From Negativicutes bacterium (GTDB lineage Bacteria; Bacillota_C; Negativicutes; Sporomusales_B; JARLHX01), in the NCBI GenBank assembly GCA_031292035.1, contig JARLHX010000278.1:24119-88118 (forward strand): DNA of 64,000 bases. Reading direction: 5' to 3'. The notes beneath the pieces were generated by a model that was given only the letters and a program-made list of their open reading frames with translations, had not been told where the DNA came from and did not search any database. Positions 52,215 to 61,213 of the stretch are shown piece after piece. Made by a program: the position numbers and the translations under genes. Position 1 is the stretch's first letter; each line of letters begins with the position of its first letter.

Positions 52215-54077
52215 ATGGACCACAATCAGCCATTACAAATCCATTTCCGGTTTCTTGTTCCGATCCTGCTTGTTTCGATTCCTTTTGGGCTGCTGATCAG
52301 CAATGATCCTACCCTGAGACCGGTCATGGTCCCGGTTTTCAGTCTTTCGCTTTTAAATATTCTTTGTATCGCCCTGCCTGCCTTTGCCATCAGCTATATC
52401 GCGGCCCGCGCTTACCGGGCCAACGGCTCGGCCAGCTTGCTGTTTCTCGGCGCCGGATTCCTGGTCTCCGGGATCGGCAGTCTGCTGTCCGCCGGGATGC
52501 TCTCATTAACCGGTTCCCCCAACCTGCTGGTCACCATTCACAATTCCGGGATGCTCCTTTCCTCGTTTTGTTTTCTCTCCAGCAGTTGGCTGCTGATTAG
52601 CAGGTACCGCGCCGCGGTCGACCAAAAGCGCCACCTGTTGCCGATCTTATATGGCGGAACGACTTTTTTCCTGATGGTTTTGACCCTGCTCGCCGCCAAC
52701 GGACTGACCCCGCTGTTCTTTATCCAGGGACAGGGGCCTTCCGCCCTCAGGCAACTGGTATTAGTTGTCGCCACCGTTTTTTATTCCCAGACCATTCTGC
52801 TTCTGCTGATAAAATACGCCCGTACCCGCACCGCCTTTCTCCTCTGGTATGCACTGTCGCTATTTTTGATCACCGCCGGGCTGCTCCTCATCCTGCTGCA
52901 GCACAACATCGGCAGTCTAACCAATCTCCTCGGCCGTTCGGCCCAGTATCTCGGTCACCTGTACGCGCTGGTTGCGGTCTTTGTCGGTATCAAAGAAGCA
53001 AAACACAGACAGGTTCCCGCCTCCGAGGCCCTGGCCGAATTTTTCTGGGATGCCGAGGAAAACTACCAGACCTTGGTGGAAACCATCGAACTCGCCGTTG
53101 TCTCAGTCGATGTACACGACAGGATACTCCTCTGGAACGCCAGCGCCGAGCAGCTTTTCGGACTGAACCGGGAAGAAGTGCTGGCAAAGACGCTGGGCGA
53201 AACCGGTGCATTTGACGATGAATCAGTATGGCAGACAGTTACCGGTCAGGGCCAGGTCGTATATAAGGAATTCATCTCCCGGATCAAAACCTCGGACAAC
53301 CGGTGGCTGCCGGTGGAGGTCTCCCTGTCGGCCCGCCCCTCCCCGTCAGGCAGTATCCGCACCTATATCATTAAAGACATCACCGAAGAACTGCGCTACG
53401 AAAATGAAATGGCCCGCCTGAGCGGCCTCGACATGGTCGGCGAAATGGCGTCCGCCATGGGACACGAAGTGCGCAACCCGATGACCACCGTCCGCGGCAT
53501 GCTGCAGATGCTGGGACGCAAAGACGCCTCCATGAAAGAGAAATACGATCTGATGATCGGTGAGATCGACCGGGCCAACGCCATCATCACCGAATACCTG
53601 TCACTGGCCAAAAACAAGACCGCCGAACTGGTTCCCCGCGACCTGTCCGACATTCTCACCAACATGCAGCAGCTCATGGAGGCTCTGGCCCTGGAGCAAG
53701 GCAAGCGCATCGAAATCGCCACCGCCCGAGCCGGCACCCCTGTCATCCTGCTCGACGAAAAAGAAATCCGGCAGCTCATTATCAACCTGGTCAAAAACGC
53801 CATCGACGCCTCTGTCCTCGGCGGAACGGTCGCCATCTGCCTCGAGGACGACCGCGAGCAACTGGTACTCTCGGTCAGCGACAATGGCCCCGGCATCCCG
53901 CCGGAAATCATGGCCAAGCTGGGCACACCCTTTCTCACCACCAAACCTGACGGCAACGGCCTCGGCCTGCCGGTCTGCTATCGAATCGCGGCGCGGCACG
54001 GCGCATCTATCGCCGTCCACAGCGATGCCGGCGGCACCACCTTTAGGGTCGAGTTCCCTCTCAAGCCGGTGCCGTAG
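52215..54077 (+). CDS. Multi-pass membrane PAS histidine kinase
   Basis: About 620 residues. Roughly eight membrane helices fill residues 1-265 with little external sequence, so the sensor is probably intramembrane. A PAS domain (about 280-395) follows, then HisKA with AMGHEVRNP (phospho-His near 418) and TTVRGMLQML, then HATPase with NLVKNAIDA, DNGPGIPPE and GLGLPVCYR. This plan is like KinB-type sporulation kinases, and no response regulator is adjacent, so it may feed the Spo0A phosphorelay. ATG 52215 behind ACGGGGAT is preferred; ATG 52173 is an alternative. The kinase half is close to that of the kinase at 7506. Confidence 0.92.
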   Translation: MDHNQPLQIHFRFLVPILLVSIPFGLLISNDPTLRPVMVPVFSLSLLNILCIALPAFAISYIAARAYRANGSASLLFLGAGFLVSGIGSLLSAGMLSLTGSPNLLVTIHNSGMLLSSFCFLSSSWLLISRYRAAVDQKRHLLPILYGGTTFFLMVLTLLAANGLTPLFFIQGQGPSALRQLVLVVATVFYSQTILLLLIKYARTRTAFLLWYALSLFLITAGLLLILLQHNIGSLTNLLGRSAQYLGHLYALVAVFVGIKEAKHRQVPASEALAEFFWDAEENYQTLVETIELAVVSVDVHDRILLWNASAEQLFGLNREEVLAKTLGETGAFDDESVWQTVTGQGQVVYKEFISRIKTSDNRWLPVEVSLSARPSPSGSIRTYIIKDITEELRYENEMARLSGLDMVGEMASAMGHEVRNPMTTVRGMLQMLGRKDASMKEKYDLMIGEIDRANAIITEYLSLAKNKTAELVPRDLSDILTNMQQLMEALALEQGKRIEIATARAGTPVILLDEKEIRQLIINLVKNAIDASVLGGTVAICLEDDREQLVLSVSDNGPGIPPEIMAKLGTPFLTTKPDGNGLGLPVCYRIAARHGASIAVHSDAGGTTFRVEFPLKPVP

Positions 54078-54081
54078 CCGC

Positions 54082-54112
54082 AAAAAAAGAACCCCGACGG
54101 GGTTCTTTTTTT
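54082..54112. terminator. Bidirectional terminator
   Basis: AAAAAAAGAACCCC and GGGGTTCTTTTTTT around GAC: a perfect stem flanked by A and T runs, between convergent genes. Confidence 0.96.
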
Positions 54113-54137
54113 GCGCTGTTTCCTGTTCCCGGGGTGC

Positions 54138-54575
54138 TCACACCGCCAGATAATCGGCCTCAGGAAAGCGGTTACCGTTTAGAATATAGGCGAAATGCAC
54201 CTCGGCCCTCAGGCTGTTGGAAACCGAGCAATATTTCTCCAGGCTGAGGCGGATGGCCCGCTCCAGGCTGGCCGCCTTGACGCCGCCTTCGACCTTATAA
54301 GTCACCATGATCCGGGTAAAACTCTTGGGCTCGGTCTCGCGCCGCTCCCCTTCCACCTCCAGTGAAAAGGCACTGGGTGTTTCGCGCATCTTACCCAGAA
54401 TCAAAACAATATCAATACCGCTGCAGCCGGCCAAAGCGTTCAGCAAGAGTTCGGTCGGCCTCGCTCCCTGGCCTTCGCCGCCGCTTTCCACTCCTGCATC
54501 CATCACCACGGCGTGACCCGAGTCCCCCACAGCGGAAAAGCGCATTTTACCCTGCCATTCAATCTGCGTTTTCAT
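54138..54575 (-). CDS. OsmC family protein
   Basis: A 145-residue protein. ARPTELLLNALAGCSGIDIV with the active-site Cys near 51 and LSLEKYCSVSNSL with the second Cys near 125 are the OsmC/Ohr signatures. Ohr-type members reduce organic hydroperoxides with these two thiols; this one is of the shorter YhfA-like kind whose substrate is unclear. AAAAAGGAGG lies before the ATG at 54575. It is divergent from the HD-GYP gene. Confidence 0.92.
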   Translation of the reverse strand: MKTQIEWQGKMRFSAVGDSGHAVVMDAGVESGGEGQGARPTELLLNALAGCSGIDIVLILGKMRETPSAFSLEVEGERRETEPKSFTRIMVTYKVEGGVKAASLERAIRLSLEKYCSVSNSLRAEVHFAYILNGNRFPEADYLAV

Positions 54576-55037
54576 GCCTCATCCTCCTTTTTGATTACCC
54601 CTTGGGGGCCAAACTTCGGCAGCAAGAACCATATTCCTGCCAATCCCGTCCATAACTACCGTTTCTTTCGAACTTATTCGACAATATTCCGGAACTCCTC
54701 GCTCTTTCCCGCCCGAGGGCCACTGCTGCCCCTACCCCTTATCAGCCACCAAAATGGCAAGACTCCGCCCCGCGTTTCGGAGAGCTGATTCCGCAGAATA
54801 TTGTAGAACAATGTCAGTATATTTTGCAAATAAAGGAAATTATAATGTTTTGTTTCGACACAATCCATCAATCCGCAGGCCGTATAATGATTTTACCGAT
54901 GAAAAATGGATAAGACTGCCAGATCACGGTGCTTTGTGCGGATTTATGCCGGTCTGACGCCGGAATTTATCCTCAGCGACAACGCGAAATTGCCGCAGAA
55001 CTACCCGCGAAATCAGATGATTGGCGAGGAAACTGCT
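54576..55037. other. Divergent intergenic region, OsmC / HD-GYP
   Basis: No gene supported; a 65-codon minus-strand frame lacks a ribosome binding site. It holds TTCGACAA (54677-54684) and TTCGACA (54854-54860), both Spo0A-box-like, the second about 22 bases before a TATAAT (54883-54888) that has no -35 box. The leader of the HD-GYP gene starts from there. Confidence 0.5.
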
Positions 55038-56156
55038 ATGTTAAGAATCCCTGTGATCCATGCCCGGCCAGGCCTGATCACCTCCCGCAACATTTATCAT
55101 ACCAACGGCAATCTGCTGCTCGGCCAGGACATTGTCCTGGATCGCCGGCTGCTTTCCCGGCTAGGCAACATGGGGATCGACTCTATCTATGTCAAGCACC
55201 CTTTTTCTGAGGAACGTCCGCCGGAAATCCTCCATGAAAAAACACGGGTTGAAGCCGTCCGTCAGGTCGGCAACACCTTTACCCAGCTGCGCGACACCAA
55301 GGTTCTCAATGTGGCCGGCCTAAACAATGCCGTCAAAATGATCATTGAAGATATCATCGACAACCGGGATGTCCTCATCCACCTCACCGATGTTCGGGTA
55401 TATGACGACTACACATTCGGCCATTCGGTCAACGTCTGCCTCATCTCCACCATGATCGGCCTAAAAATGGGGATGAATGGCCGGGAACTCCAGGAAATGG
55501 CTGTTGGGGCCATTCTGCACGACATTGGGAAAATGACCCTGCCGCTGCCTGTACTAAACAAAAAGACACCACTGACGCCGAAAGAATGGGACCTTATCCG
55601 CGGCCACGCCGCCACCGGTTTCGAAATCCTTCGCCACCCCGGCTCTATCCCCCTTATCTCCGGCCATGTGGCCTTCCAGCACCACGAAAACTACGACGGG
55701 ACAGGCTACCCCAGGGCCCTCTCCGGCGAAGAAATTCACCGTTATGCCCGGATCGCCGCCGTCGCCGACCTATACGACGCCATCACCTCCGACCGGCCCC
55801 ACCGGCTGGCCATGCTGCCGCATGAAGCCTACGAAGTCATCCTCGGTTCCCGCGGCACCAAACTCGACCCGGAAATCACCGACGTCTTTTTGCAAAACGT
55901 CTCCCTCTTCCCGCTGGGTTCGGTGGTTGCCTTAGACACCGGCGAGATCGGCGTGGTGGTGAAACTTATTCCCAAACTCCAGGCCAGGCCGATCATCAAA
56001 ATCGTCTATGACCGGTCCGGAAAAAATATTCTCGACCAGCCCCGCCTGGTTGACCTGACCGCCGAACTGACCCGATTTATCGTCAAAGTCTTTAAGCCGG
56101 AGGAAATAGCGGCCATGGCGGCAAACACCAGCCTGGCCCGTGCCGGTGTGGGCTAA
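55038..56156 (+). CDS. HD-GYP domain c-di-GMP phosphodiesterase
   Basis: A 372-residue protein. An N-terminal domain of about 115 residues (ARPGLITSRNIYHTNGNLLL and LGNMGIDSIYVKH) resembles the DUF3391-like modules before HD-GYP domains. The HD-GYP core has GHSVNVCLIS, AILHDIGKM (HD pair), KKTPLTPKEW, RGHAATGFEIL, FQHHENYDGTGYP (GYP) and ADLYDAITSDRPHR. These enzymes hydrolyse c-di-GMP to GMP or pGpG. ATG 55038 with GCGAGGAAA upstream is preferred; the frame is open to 54906, and a short ATG at 55017 is also possible. Confidence 0.92.
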   Translation: MLRIPVIHARPGLITSRNIYHTNGNLLLGQDIVLDRRLLSRLGNMGIDSIYVKHPFSEERPPEILHEKTRVEAVRQVGNTFTQLRDTKVLNVAGLNNAVKMIIEDIIDNRDVLIHLTDVRVYDDYTFGHSVNVCLISTMIGLKMGMNGRELQEMAVGAILHDIGKMTLPLPVLNKKTPLTPKEWDLIRGHAATGFEILRHPGSIPLISGHVAFQHHENYDGTGYPRALSGEEIHRYARIAAVADLYDAITSDRPHRLAMLPHEAYEVILGSRGTKLDPEITDVFLQNVSLFPLGSVVALDTGEIGVVVKLIPKLQARPIIKIVYDRSGKNILDQPRLVDLTAELTRFIVKVFKPEEIAAMAANTSLARAGVG

Positions 56157-56199
56157 ATCCCTGCACCGGCTTTAGTCACACCTTTATAATCCAGCTTCT

Positions 56200-56238
56200 C
56201 AAAGCATCACCGGCCGCTCGGCCAGGTGATGCTTTTCG
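56200..56238 (+). terminator. Rho-independent terminator
   Basis: AAAGCATCACC-GGCC pairs with GGCC-AGGTGATGCTTT (one bulge), then TTCGTTT. Confidence 0.9.
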
Positions 56239-56294
56239 TTTATTTTTCGCTGGAAATAACGCGCCGAAACCCGCCGTTTTTTTGTCAGAAAATA

Positions 56295-56323
56295 TTGACA
56301 ATGACCAAGGCAGGCGTTACGAT
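56295..56323 (+). promoter_or_regulatory. Sigma-A-type promoter of the catabolic operon
   Basis: TTGACA (56295-56300), 17 bases, TACGAT (56318-56323). The palindrome at 56362-56381 lies about 35 bases downstream. Confidence 0.65.
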
Positions 56324-56361
56324 AAAAGCATAAATGTAATGAATTTTTCTTTTTTAACTAT

Positions 56362-56381
56362 ATTGTAATGATTATTACAAT
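56362..56381. promoter_or_regulatory. Operator palindrome, probably for the RpiR regulator
   Basis: ATTGTAAT-GATT-ATTACAAT is a perfect 8+8 inverted repeat. The TGTAAT...ATTACA half sites resemble those of RpiR-family proteins such as HexR, and the last gene of the operon encodes an RpiR protein. Confidence 0.6.
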
Positions 56382-56420
56382 TATCGACCGGCAAATCAGG
56401 CGGAAACGGGGGAAGATACA

Positions 56421-57653
56421 ATGGATTGCAAGTCTTCACGGGTGCAATTGATTCTGGTGCTATTTTCCTGCATGTTCATCATGGGGCTGGACCGGAGCAG
56501 TCTCGGGGTCGCAGCCCCGATCATCATGAAAGAGCTCGACATCGACCCCGGCTCCATGGGTATCGCGCTATCGGCCTTCTTTTTTACTTACACCTTGTTC
56601 AACCTGCCATCAGGAGCCCTCGCCGACCGGTTTGGCGTCAAGTCGGTACTGGGCTTCTCAGCCGCCATCTGGTCGCTGGCCTCAGCCGCCACCGGCCTGG
56701 TGGGCGGCCTCGCCACCCTGATCGCCGCCCGGCTGGGGGTCGGCGTCGGCGAAGCCGCGGTCTGGCCTGTCTCCACCAAAATGGCCTCAGAAGCTTTCCC
56801 GCCGAAAGAGCGGGGCACCGCGGTCGGTCTTTACCAGTCGGGGGCCAGGCTGGGATATGCCGCCACCCCCATCATCATGGGTTTTTTGATTGCCCACTAT
56901 AGCTGGCGGATGGCATTTGTCATCACCGGGATCGGCAGCCTGCTGTGGTGTGTGCTGTGGTATTTCTGGCACAAAGGCCAGGGCGAACCGGCCCCGGCGG
57001 CAGACACAGGCAAGGCCAAGGCCGCCATCCCCTGGAAACAGCTTTTAACCAGCCGCTGCACCCTGGGCCTTTTTTTCACCAAGTTCTGCGGCGATTATCT
57101 CTATTACATGTTTTTGACCTGGGTTCCCTCATATCTGGTCATGGAGCGGGGCTTTTCCATCCTCAAAATGGGGATCTACGCCTCCCTGCCCTTCTTTACC
57201 GCCTTTTTGACCCAGCCGATGGCCGGTTATCTTTCCGACTGGCTTGTCAAAAAAGGCTATAGCCTGACGGTGGCCCGCAAAGGAGTGCTGGTGGGAGCCC
57301 AGCTCTGCGCGGCCTCGATCATGGTGGTCGGCTATGTCGAAGACCCCATGGTGGCGGTGGCCATCCTGACCCTCAACGTCGCCGCAGGCTCGACCACCGG
57401 CGGCCTGACCTGGACCCTGTGCGCCGACGTCGCCCCAAAGGGACTGGCAGGCACACTGGGCGGGGCCATGAATGCCGTGAGCGCGTCCGGCGGCATCCTG
57501 GCACCCATCGTCACCGGCTTTATCGTCAAAGCCACCGGCAGCTTTCAGTTGGCCCTGGCCACCGGCGGCATCCTCCTTGTGCTGGCTGCCTGCACCGTCC
57601 TCTTCGTCATCCCGGCGGTTGAGCCGATGGAGCTGTCGCCGCGGGAAAACTAA
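56421..57653 (+). CDS. MFS transporter, ACS type (first of two in operon)
   Basis: A 410-residue 12-helix carrier. GLDRSSLGVAAPIIMKELDI, FFFTYTLFNLPSGALADRFG and RLGVGVGEAAVWPVSTKMA, each quoted as a piece, follow the ACS pattern closely and match the paralogue at 2939 almost helix by helix. GGGGGAAGA precedes the ATG. First gene of a six-gene operon with spacings of 25-80 bases. It probably imports the organic anion that the downstream hydrolases and dehydrogenase break down; the substrate is unknown. Confidence 0.9.
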   Translation: MDCKSSRVQLILVLFSCMFIMGLDRSSLGVAAPIIMKELDIDPGSMGIALSAFFFTYTLFNLPSGALADRFGVKSVLGFSAAIWSLASAATGLVGGLATLIAARLGVGVGEAAVWPVSTKMASEAFPPKERGTAVGLYQSGARLGYAATPIIMGFLIAHYSWRMAFVITGIGSLLWCVLWYFWHKGQGEPAPAADTGKAKAAIPWKQLLTSRCTLGLFFTKFCGDYLYYMFLTWVPSYLVMERGFSILKMGIYASLPFFTAFLTQPMAGYLSDWLVKKGYSLTVARKGVLVGAQLCAASIMVVGYVEDPMVAVAILTLNVAAGSTTGGLTWTLCADVAPKGLAGTLGGAMNAVSASGGILAPIVTGFIVKATGSFQLALATGGILLVLAACTVLFVIPAVEPMELSPREN

Positions 57654-57678
57654 TCTAAAAGAATACGAGGTGAAACCA

Positions 57679-58827
57679 ATGTCTGTGACCTATGACCTCA
57701 TGCTGCGCGGCGGCACTGTCATCGACCCGGCCCGTGATTTCCACGGCCCGGCTGATGTCCTCATCCATGATGGCCTCATTGCTCTGGCACCGCCCGGACA
57801 GCCCGCCGCCGCCGAAAAAGTTTTGGATGCGACCGGGTGTCTGGTACTTCCCGGACTGATCGATTTTCACACCCATCTCTACTTCGGCGGAACGGCCATC
57901 GGTATCCAGCCCGACTCGGCGCTGCTGCCCCAGGGGGTAACCACCGCCGTTGACCAGGGCAGTACCGGTGTCAACAATTTTGAAAGCTTTTACAAAACCG
58001 TCATTCAAACCAGCCAGGTCCGCATCTTCGCCCATCTGCACTCCTCGCCCGCCGGACTGGCCACCCTGCGCCGATCCCAGGAAGTGGCCGATCCCGCCGT
58101 CTTCGATCCGGCAGCGGCAGCGCGCCTTTTCCGCCAGTTCGGCGACCGGCTTGTCGGCCTCAAAATCCGCCAAAGCCGGGAAATCGTCGGCGACTACGGT
58201 CTCGCCCCGCTAGCGGCCACTGTGCGGATGGCCGAGGAGATCGGCTGCCGGGTAGCAGTCCACACTACCAATCCGCCGGAAGAGGTGGGGCAATTGGCGG
58301 CGCTGCTCCGGTCAGGCGACATCTACACCCACATGTACCAGGGCAAAGGCCACCACATCATCGGCGACGGCGGCAAAGTCCGCCAGTCTATCCGGGCAGC
58401 CCGGGAGCGCGGCGTCATTTTCGACACTGCCGACGGGCGCCCCCACTATACCTTCGCTGTGATCAGGGCAGCCATCGCCGACGGCTTTCCGCCTGACATC
58501 ATCAGCACCGACCTGGTGACCGGCGGCCTCTACGACCGGTCCCTCTTTGGCCTGCCGCAAGTGATGGCCAAATACCTTGCCCTCGGCCTGCCCCTCACCG
58601 AGGTGGTCCGGGCCTGCACCCAAACCCCGGCCGCCCTACTCGGCATGGCCGGCACGATCGGCACCCTCGCCCCCGGCGCCTGTGCCGACGTGGCTGTTTT
58701 CCGCCTGAAGGAGGCCGCTTTGCCGCTGACCGATTCGACCGGCGAAGTGCTGACCTGCCGCCAGCTCCCCGTGCCCCAGCTGACCATCCGCGGCGGTCAG
58801 GTAGTCTATCGCAATATAGAGTGGTAA
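57679..58827 (+). CDS. Amidohydrolase/deacetylase family metallohydrolase
   Basis: A 382-residue enzyme. DLMLRGGTVIDPARDFHG opens the protein, LPGLIDFHTHLYFGGTAIG carries the HxH metal pair, VGLKIRQSREIVG holds the position of the bridging lysine (Lys in LKIR), and HTTNPP and TADGRPHYTF supply later ligands; DIISTDLVTGG holds the catalytic Asp. This is the EF_0837-like deacetylase group, related to dihydroorotases, found in amino-sugar-acid and similar pathways. ATG 57679 follows CGAGGTGAAA; the frame is open upstream into the transporter gene. The enzyme is cytosolic. Confidence 0.9.
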   Translation: MSVTYDLMLRGGTVIDPARDFHGPADVLIHDGLIALAPPGQPAAAEKVLDATGCLVLPGLIDFHTHLYFGGTAIGIQPDSALLPQGVTTAVDQGSTGVNNFESFYKTVIQTSQVRIFAHLHSSPAGLATLRRSQEVADPAVFDPAAAARLFRQFGDRLVGLKIRQSREIVGDYGLAPLAATVRMAEEIGCRVAVHTTNPPEEVGQLAALLRSGDIYTHMYQGKGHHIIGDGGKVRQSIRAARERGVIFDTADGRPHYTFAVIRAAIADGFPPDIISTDLVTGGLYDRSLFGLPQVMAKYLALGLPLTEVVRACTQTPAALLGMAGTIGTLAPGACADVAVFRLKEAALPLTDSTGEVLTCRQLPVPQLTIRGGQVVYRNIEW

Positions 58828-58890
58828 CACCAATGTTATGAATGAATGCCAGTCCAAAAAACGCCGGATGGTAGCGGAGGTACAAGGAAG

Positions 58891-60210
58891 ATGGATCATG
58901 AAAAAACAATCCAGGCGATACCGGACATCGAAAAGGCAACCATACGCCGCGTCACCTTAAGGCTGATGCCCTTTCTGATGGTCTGCTACTTTTTCGCCCT
59001 GCTCGACCGGGTCAACGTCGGGTTCGCGGCGCTCTTGATGAACAAGGATATCGGCCTTTCGCCGACCGTATTCGGCTTTGGCGCCAGTCTGTTTTTCGTC
59101 TCCTATTTTCTGGTCGAGGTCCCCAGCAACCTCGCCCTCGAAAAATTTGGCGCCCGCCGCTGGATCGCCCGCATCATGATCACCTGGGGTCTCGTCTCGG
59201 CCGGCATGGCCCTGGTGGTTGGCCCCAACTCCTTCTATGTGATGCGCTTTATCCTCGGGGCCGCCGAAGCCGGGTTCTTCCCCGGTGTTGTCCTCTTTTT
59301 GACCTATTGGCTGCCGTCCATCTATCGCGCCCGCTTTATCGCCATCTTCATGGTTTCCATCCCGGTGGCCAGTTTTCTCGGCTCACCCCTTTCGGCGATG
59401 CTGCTCGGCATCGATGGCGCGCTTGGTCTCAAGGGCTGGCAGTGGCTCTTTCTCTGCGAAGGCATCCCGGCCGCCCTGCTTGGCGTCGCCTGCCTCTTCG
59501 TCCTGACCGACCGCCCGGCTGACGCCAAATGGCTGAGCGAAGAACAGCGCAGCTGGCTGATCGAACGCATCGCCAGCGACGGCGTCCGCAAAGGGGGCGA
59601 GCATCTATCCATCTGGCAGCTCATGCGCAACAAACATTTCCTGGTGATGGCGATGGTGTGCGCCGGCGCCTCGGCGACCGGTACGGCGCTGTCCATCTGG
59701 CAGCCGCAGATTCTCAAATCCTTCGGCCTTACCATCATGCAGACCGGTCTTTTAAATTCGGTGCCCTACGGCATCGCCTCTGTCCTGATGATCCTCTGGG
59801 GCCGCCACTCCGACCGCAGCAACGAGCGCCGCTGGCATACTGCACTGACCCTGCTGCTGATTTCGGCCGGTCTCGGGTCGATGGCCCTTGCCTCCGGCAT
59901 GCTGGTACCGACGGTGATGCTGCTGAGCTGCGCCCTCATCGGGGCCTACTCCTTCAAGGGTCCCTTCTGGGCGCTGACATCAGGCTGGCTGTCACCCAAA
60001 ACAGCTGCCGCCGGACTGGCGGGGATTAACGCCATTTCCAATCTGGTCGGCGGCGGCGCTATATCGCTGGTGGGTATGATCAAGCAATCTTCCGGCAGTT
60101 TTGCCGTCGCCCTCCTGCCGCTGGTGCTGCTGACTGCGTTAGGCGGCGTCAGCGTACTGCTCATGACCCGCGAGAAAAAGCCCGCGGCGGCGACCCCCGG
60201 CGCTGAATAA
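58891..60210 (+). CDS. MFS transporter, ACS type (second in operon)
   Basis: A 439-residue carrier of another ACS branch: IRRVTLRLMPFLMVCYFFAL, LDRVNVGFAALLMNKDIGL and FLVEVPSNLALEKFGARRW, with LGAAEAGFFPGVVLFLTYW in helix 4, resemble tartrate/phthalate/galactonate-type members. GGAGGT lies nine bases before ATG 58891; earlier in-frame starts lack a site. Two different ACS carriers in one operon suggest two related substrates, or import plus exchange. Confidence 0.9.
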   Translation: MDHEKTIQAIPDIEKATIRRVTLRLMPFLMVCYFFALLDRVNVGFAALLMNKDIGLSPTVFGFGASLFFVSYFLVEVPSNLALEKFGARRWIARIMITWGLVSAGMALVVGPNSFYVMRFILGAAEAGFFPGVVLFLTYWLPSIYRARFIAIFMVSIPVASFLGSPLSAMLLGIDGALGLKGWQWLFLCEGIPAALLGVACLFVLTDRPADAKWLSEEQRSWLIERIASDGVRKGGEHLSIWQLMRNKHFLVMAMVCAGASATGTALSIWQPQILKSFGLTIMQTGLLNSVPYGIASVLMILWGRHSDRSNERRWHTALTLLLISAGLGSMALASGMLVPTVMLLSCALIGAYSFKGPFWALTSGWLSPKTAAAGLAGINAISNLVGGGAISLVGMIKQSSGSFAVALLPLVLLTALGGVSVLLMTREKKPAAATPGAE

Positions 60211-60244
60211 TACAAAACAACATCTATATTAGGAGGAAACCACT

Positions 60245-61135
60245 ATGAAATTAGGATTTATCGGCTTCGGCGAAGTCGGCTTTGAAATGGCTAAAGGATT
60301 TAAAGGGGCAGGCCTGGAAGGTATTGTTGTCTATGACGTCATGCAGGGTCATCCAGTTTACGGCCCCCTGGTCAAAGAAAGGGTCGAGGCATCAGGCGTC
60401 ACCCTCAAGGCCACCCCGGCCGAAGTGCTGACCGAAGCCGACGTCGTCATTGTGGCTGTGCCTGGCGACAAAGCCCTGGTCACCGCCCAGGGGCTCCGTC
60501 CCTTTTTGAAAAAACCCACCCTCTATGTTGACGTATCGGCCTCGTCGCCGGACGTCAAACGGGGCATCTGGGAGGAAATCAAAGAAACCGGGGCCGACTT
60601 TGTCGACGCCGCCATGCTGGGCCCCCTCACTGTCTACCAGCAAAAAGTCCCCTCCCTCATCAGCGGCAGCGGCTGCGATCGCTTCCTGTCCCTCATGCTG
60701 CCCTACGGGATGGATCTGGAAAAGGTCAGCGAAGTCCCGGGCGAGGCCACCGGCATCAAACTGGTCCGCAGCATTTTCATGAAAGGGATGCCAGCCCTCT
60801 TCCTCGAGGTGCTGGAGGCGGCGTCACTCATGAAAGTCGACCACCTGGTCCTCAAATCACTGGCCACCACCATGAACGCCTGTTCCTTCGAACAGAGCTT
60901 CAACCGCCTGGTGACCGGCAGCGCCATCCACGCCGAGCGGCGGGCCCATGAGATGGAAAACGTCATCGAAATGCTGGAAGGCATCGGCGTCAAGCCGACC
61001 ATGTCCAAAGCCACCCATGAACGCCTCTCCTGGCTGGCTGCCAAAAATCTCCGCGAAACCTTCGGCGGCAAAGTCCCCAAAGAGTGGAAAGAAGTCGTCC
61101 TGGCCTGGGAAGAACAAGACCGGGCCAAGGGTTAG
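60245..61135 (+). CDS. NAD(P)-dependent oxidoreductase with DUF1932 domain
   Basis: A 296-residue enzyme. The Rossmann motif GFIGFGEVGFEMAKGF is at the N-terminus, VVIVAVPGDKAL follows, and VDAAMLGPL is the place of the substrate-binding motif in beta-hydroxyacid dehydrogenases. The C-terminal half (about 175-290) is helical, with GIKLVRSIFMKGMPALFLE including the catalytic-type Lys, and fits DUF1932. Relatives oxidise sugar acids or hydroxy acids. AGGAGG lies before the ATG. In the operon it would oxidise a hydroxy acid produced or imported by its neighbours. Confidence 0.88.
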   Translation: MKLGFIGFGEVGFEMAKGFKGAGLEGIVVYDVMQGHPVYGPLVKERVEASGVTLKATPAEVLTEADVVIVAVPGDKALVTAQGLRPFLKKPTLYVDVSASSPDVKRGIWEEIKETGADFVDAAMLGPLTVYQQKVPSLISGSGCDRFLSLMLPYGMDLEKVSEVPGEATGIKLVRSIFMKGMPALFLEVLEAASLMKVDHLVLKSLATTMNACSFEQSFNRLVTGSAIHAERRAHEMENVIEMLEGIGVKPTMSKATHERLSWLAAKNLRETFGGKVPKEWKEVVLAWEEQDRAKG

Positions 61136-61213
61136 ACCCTGCCAAAGCGGCAATACGTTTTAGTGCTCAGCCGACAGGCGTTCCTGTTCGGCCAAAATAA
61201 AAGGAGGATTGCC

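Noticed and set aside
54674..54871. 65-codon minus-strand frame between OsmC and HD-GYP
   Set aside because: Lies in a promoter region, no ribosome binding site, unusual composition.
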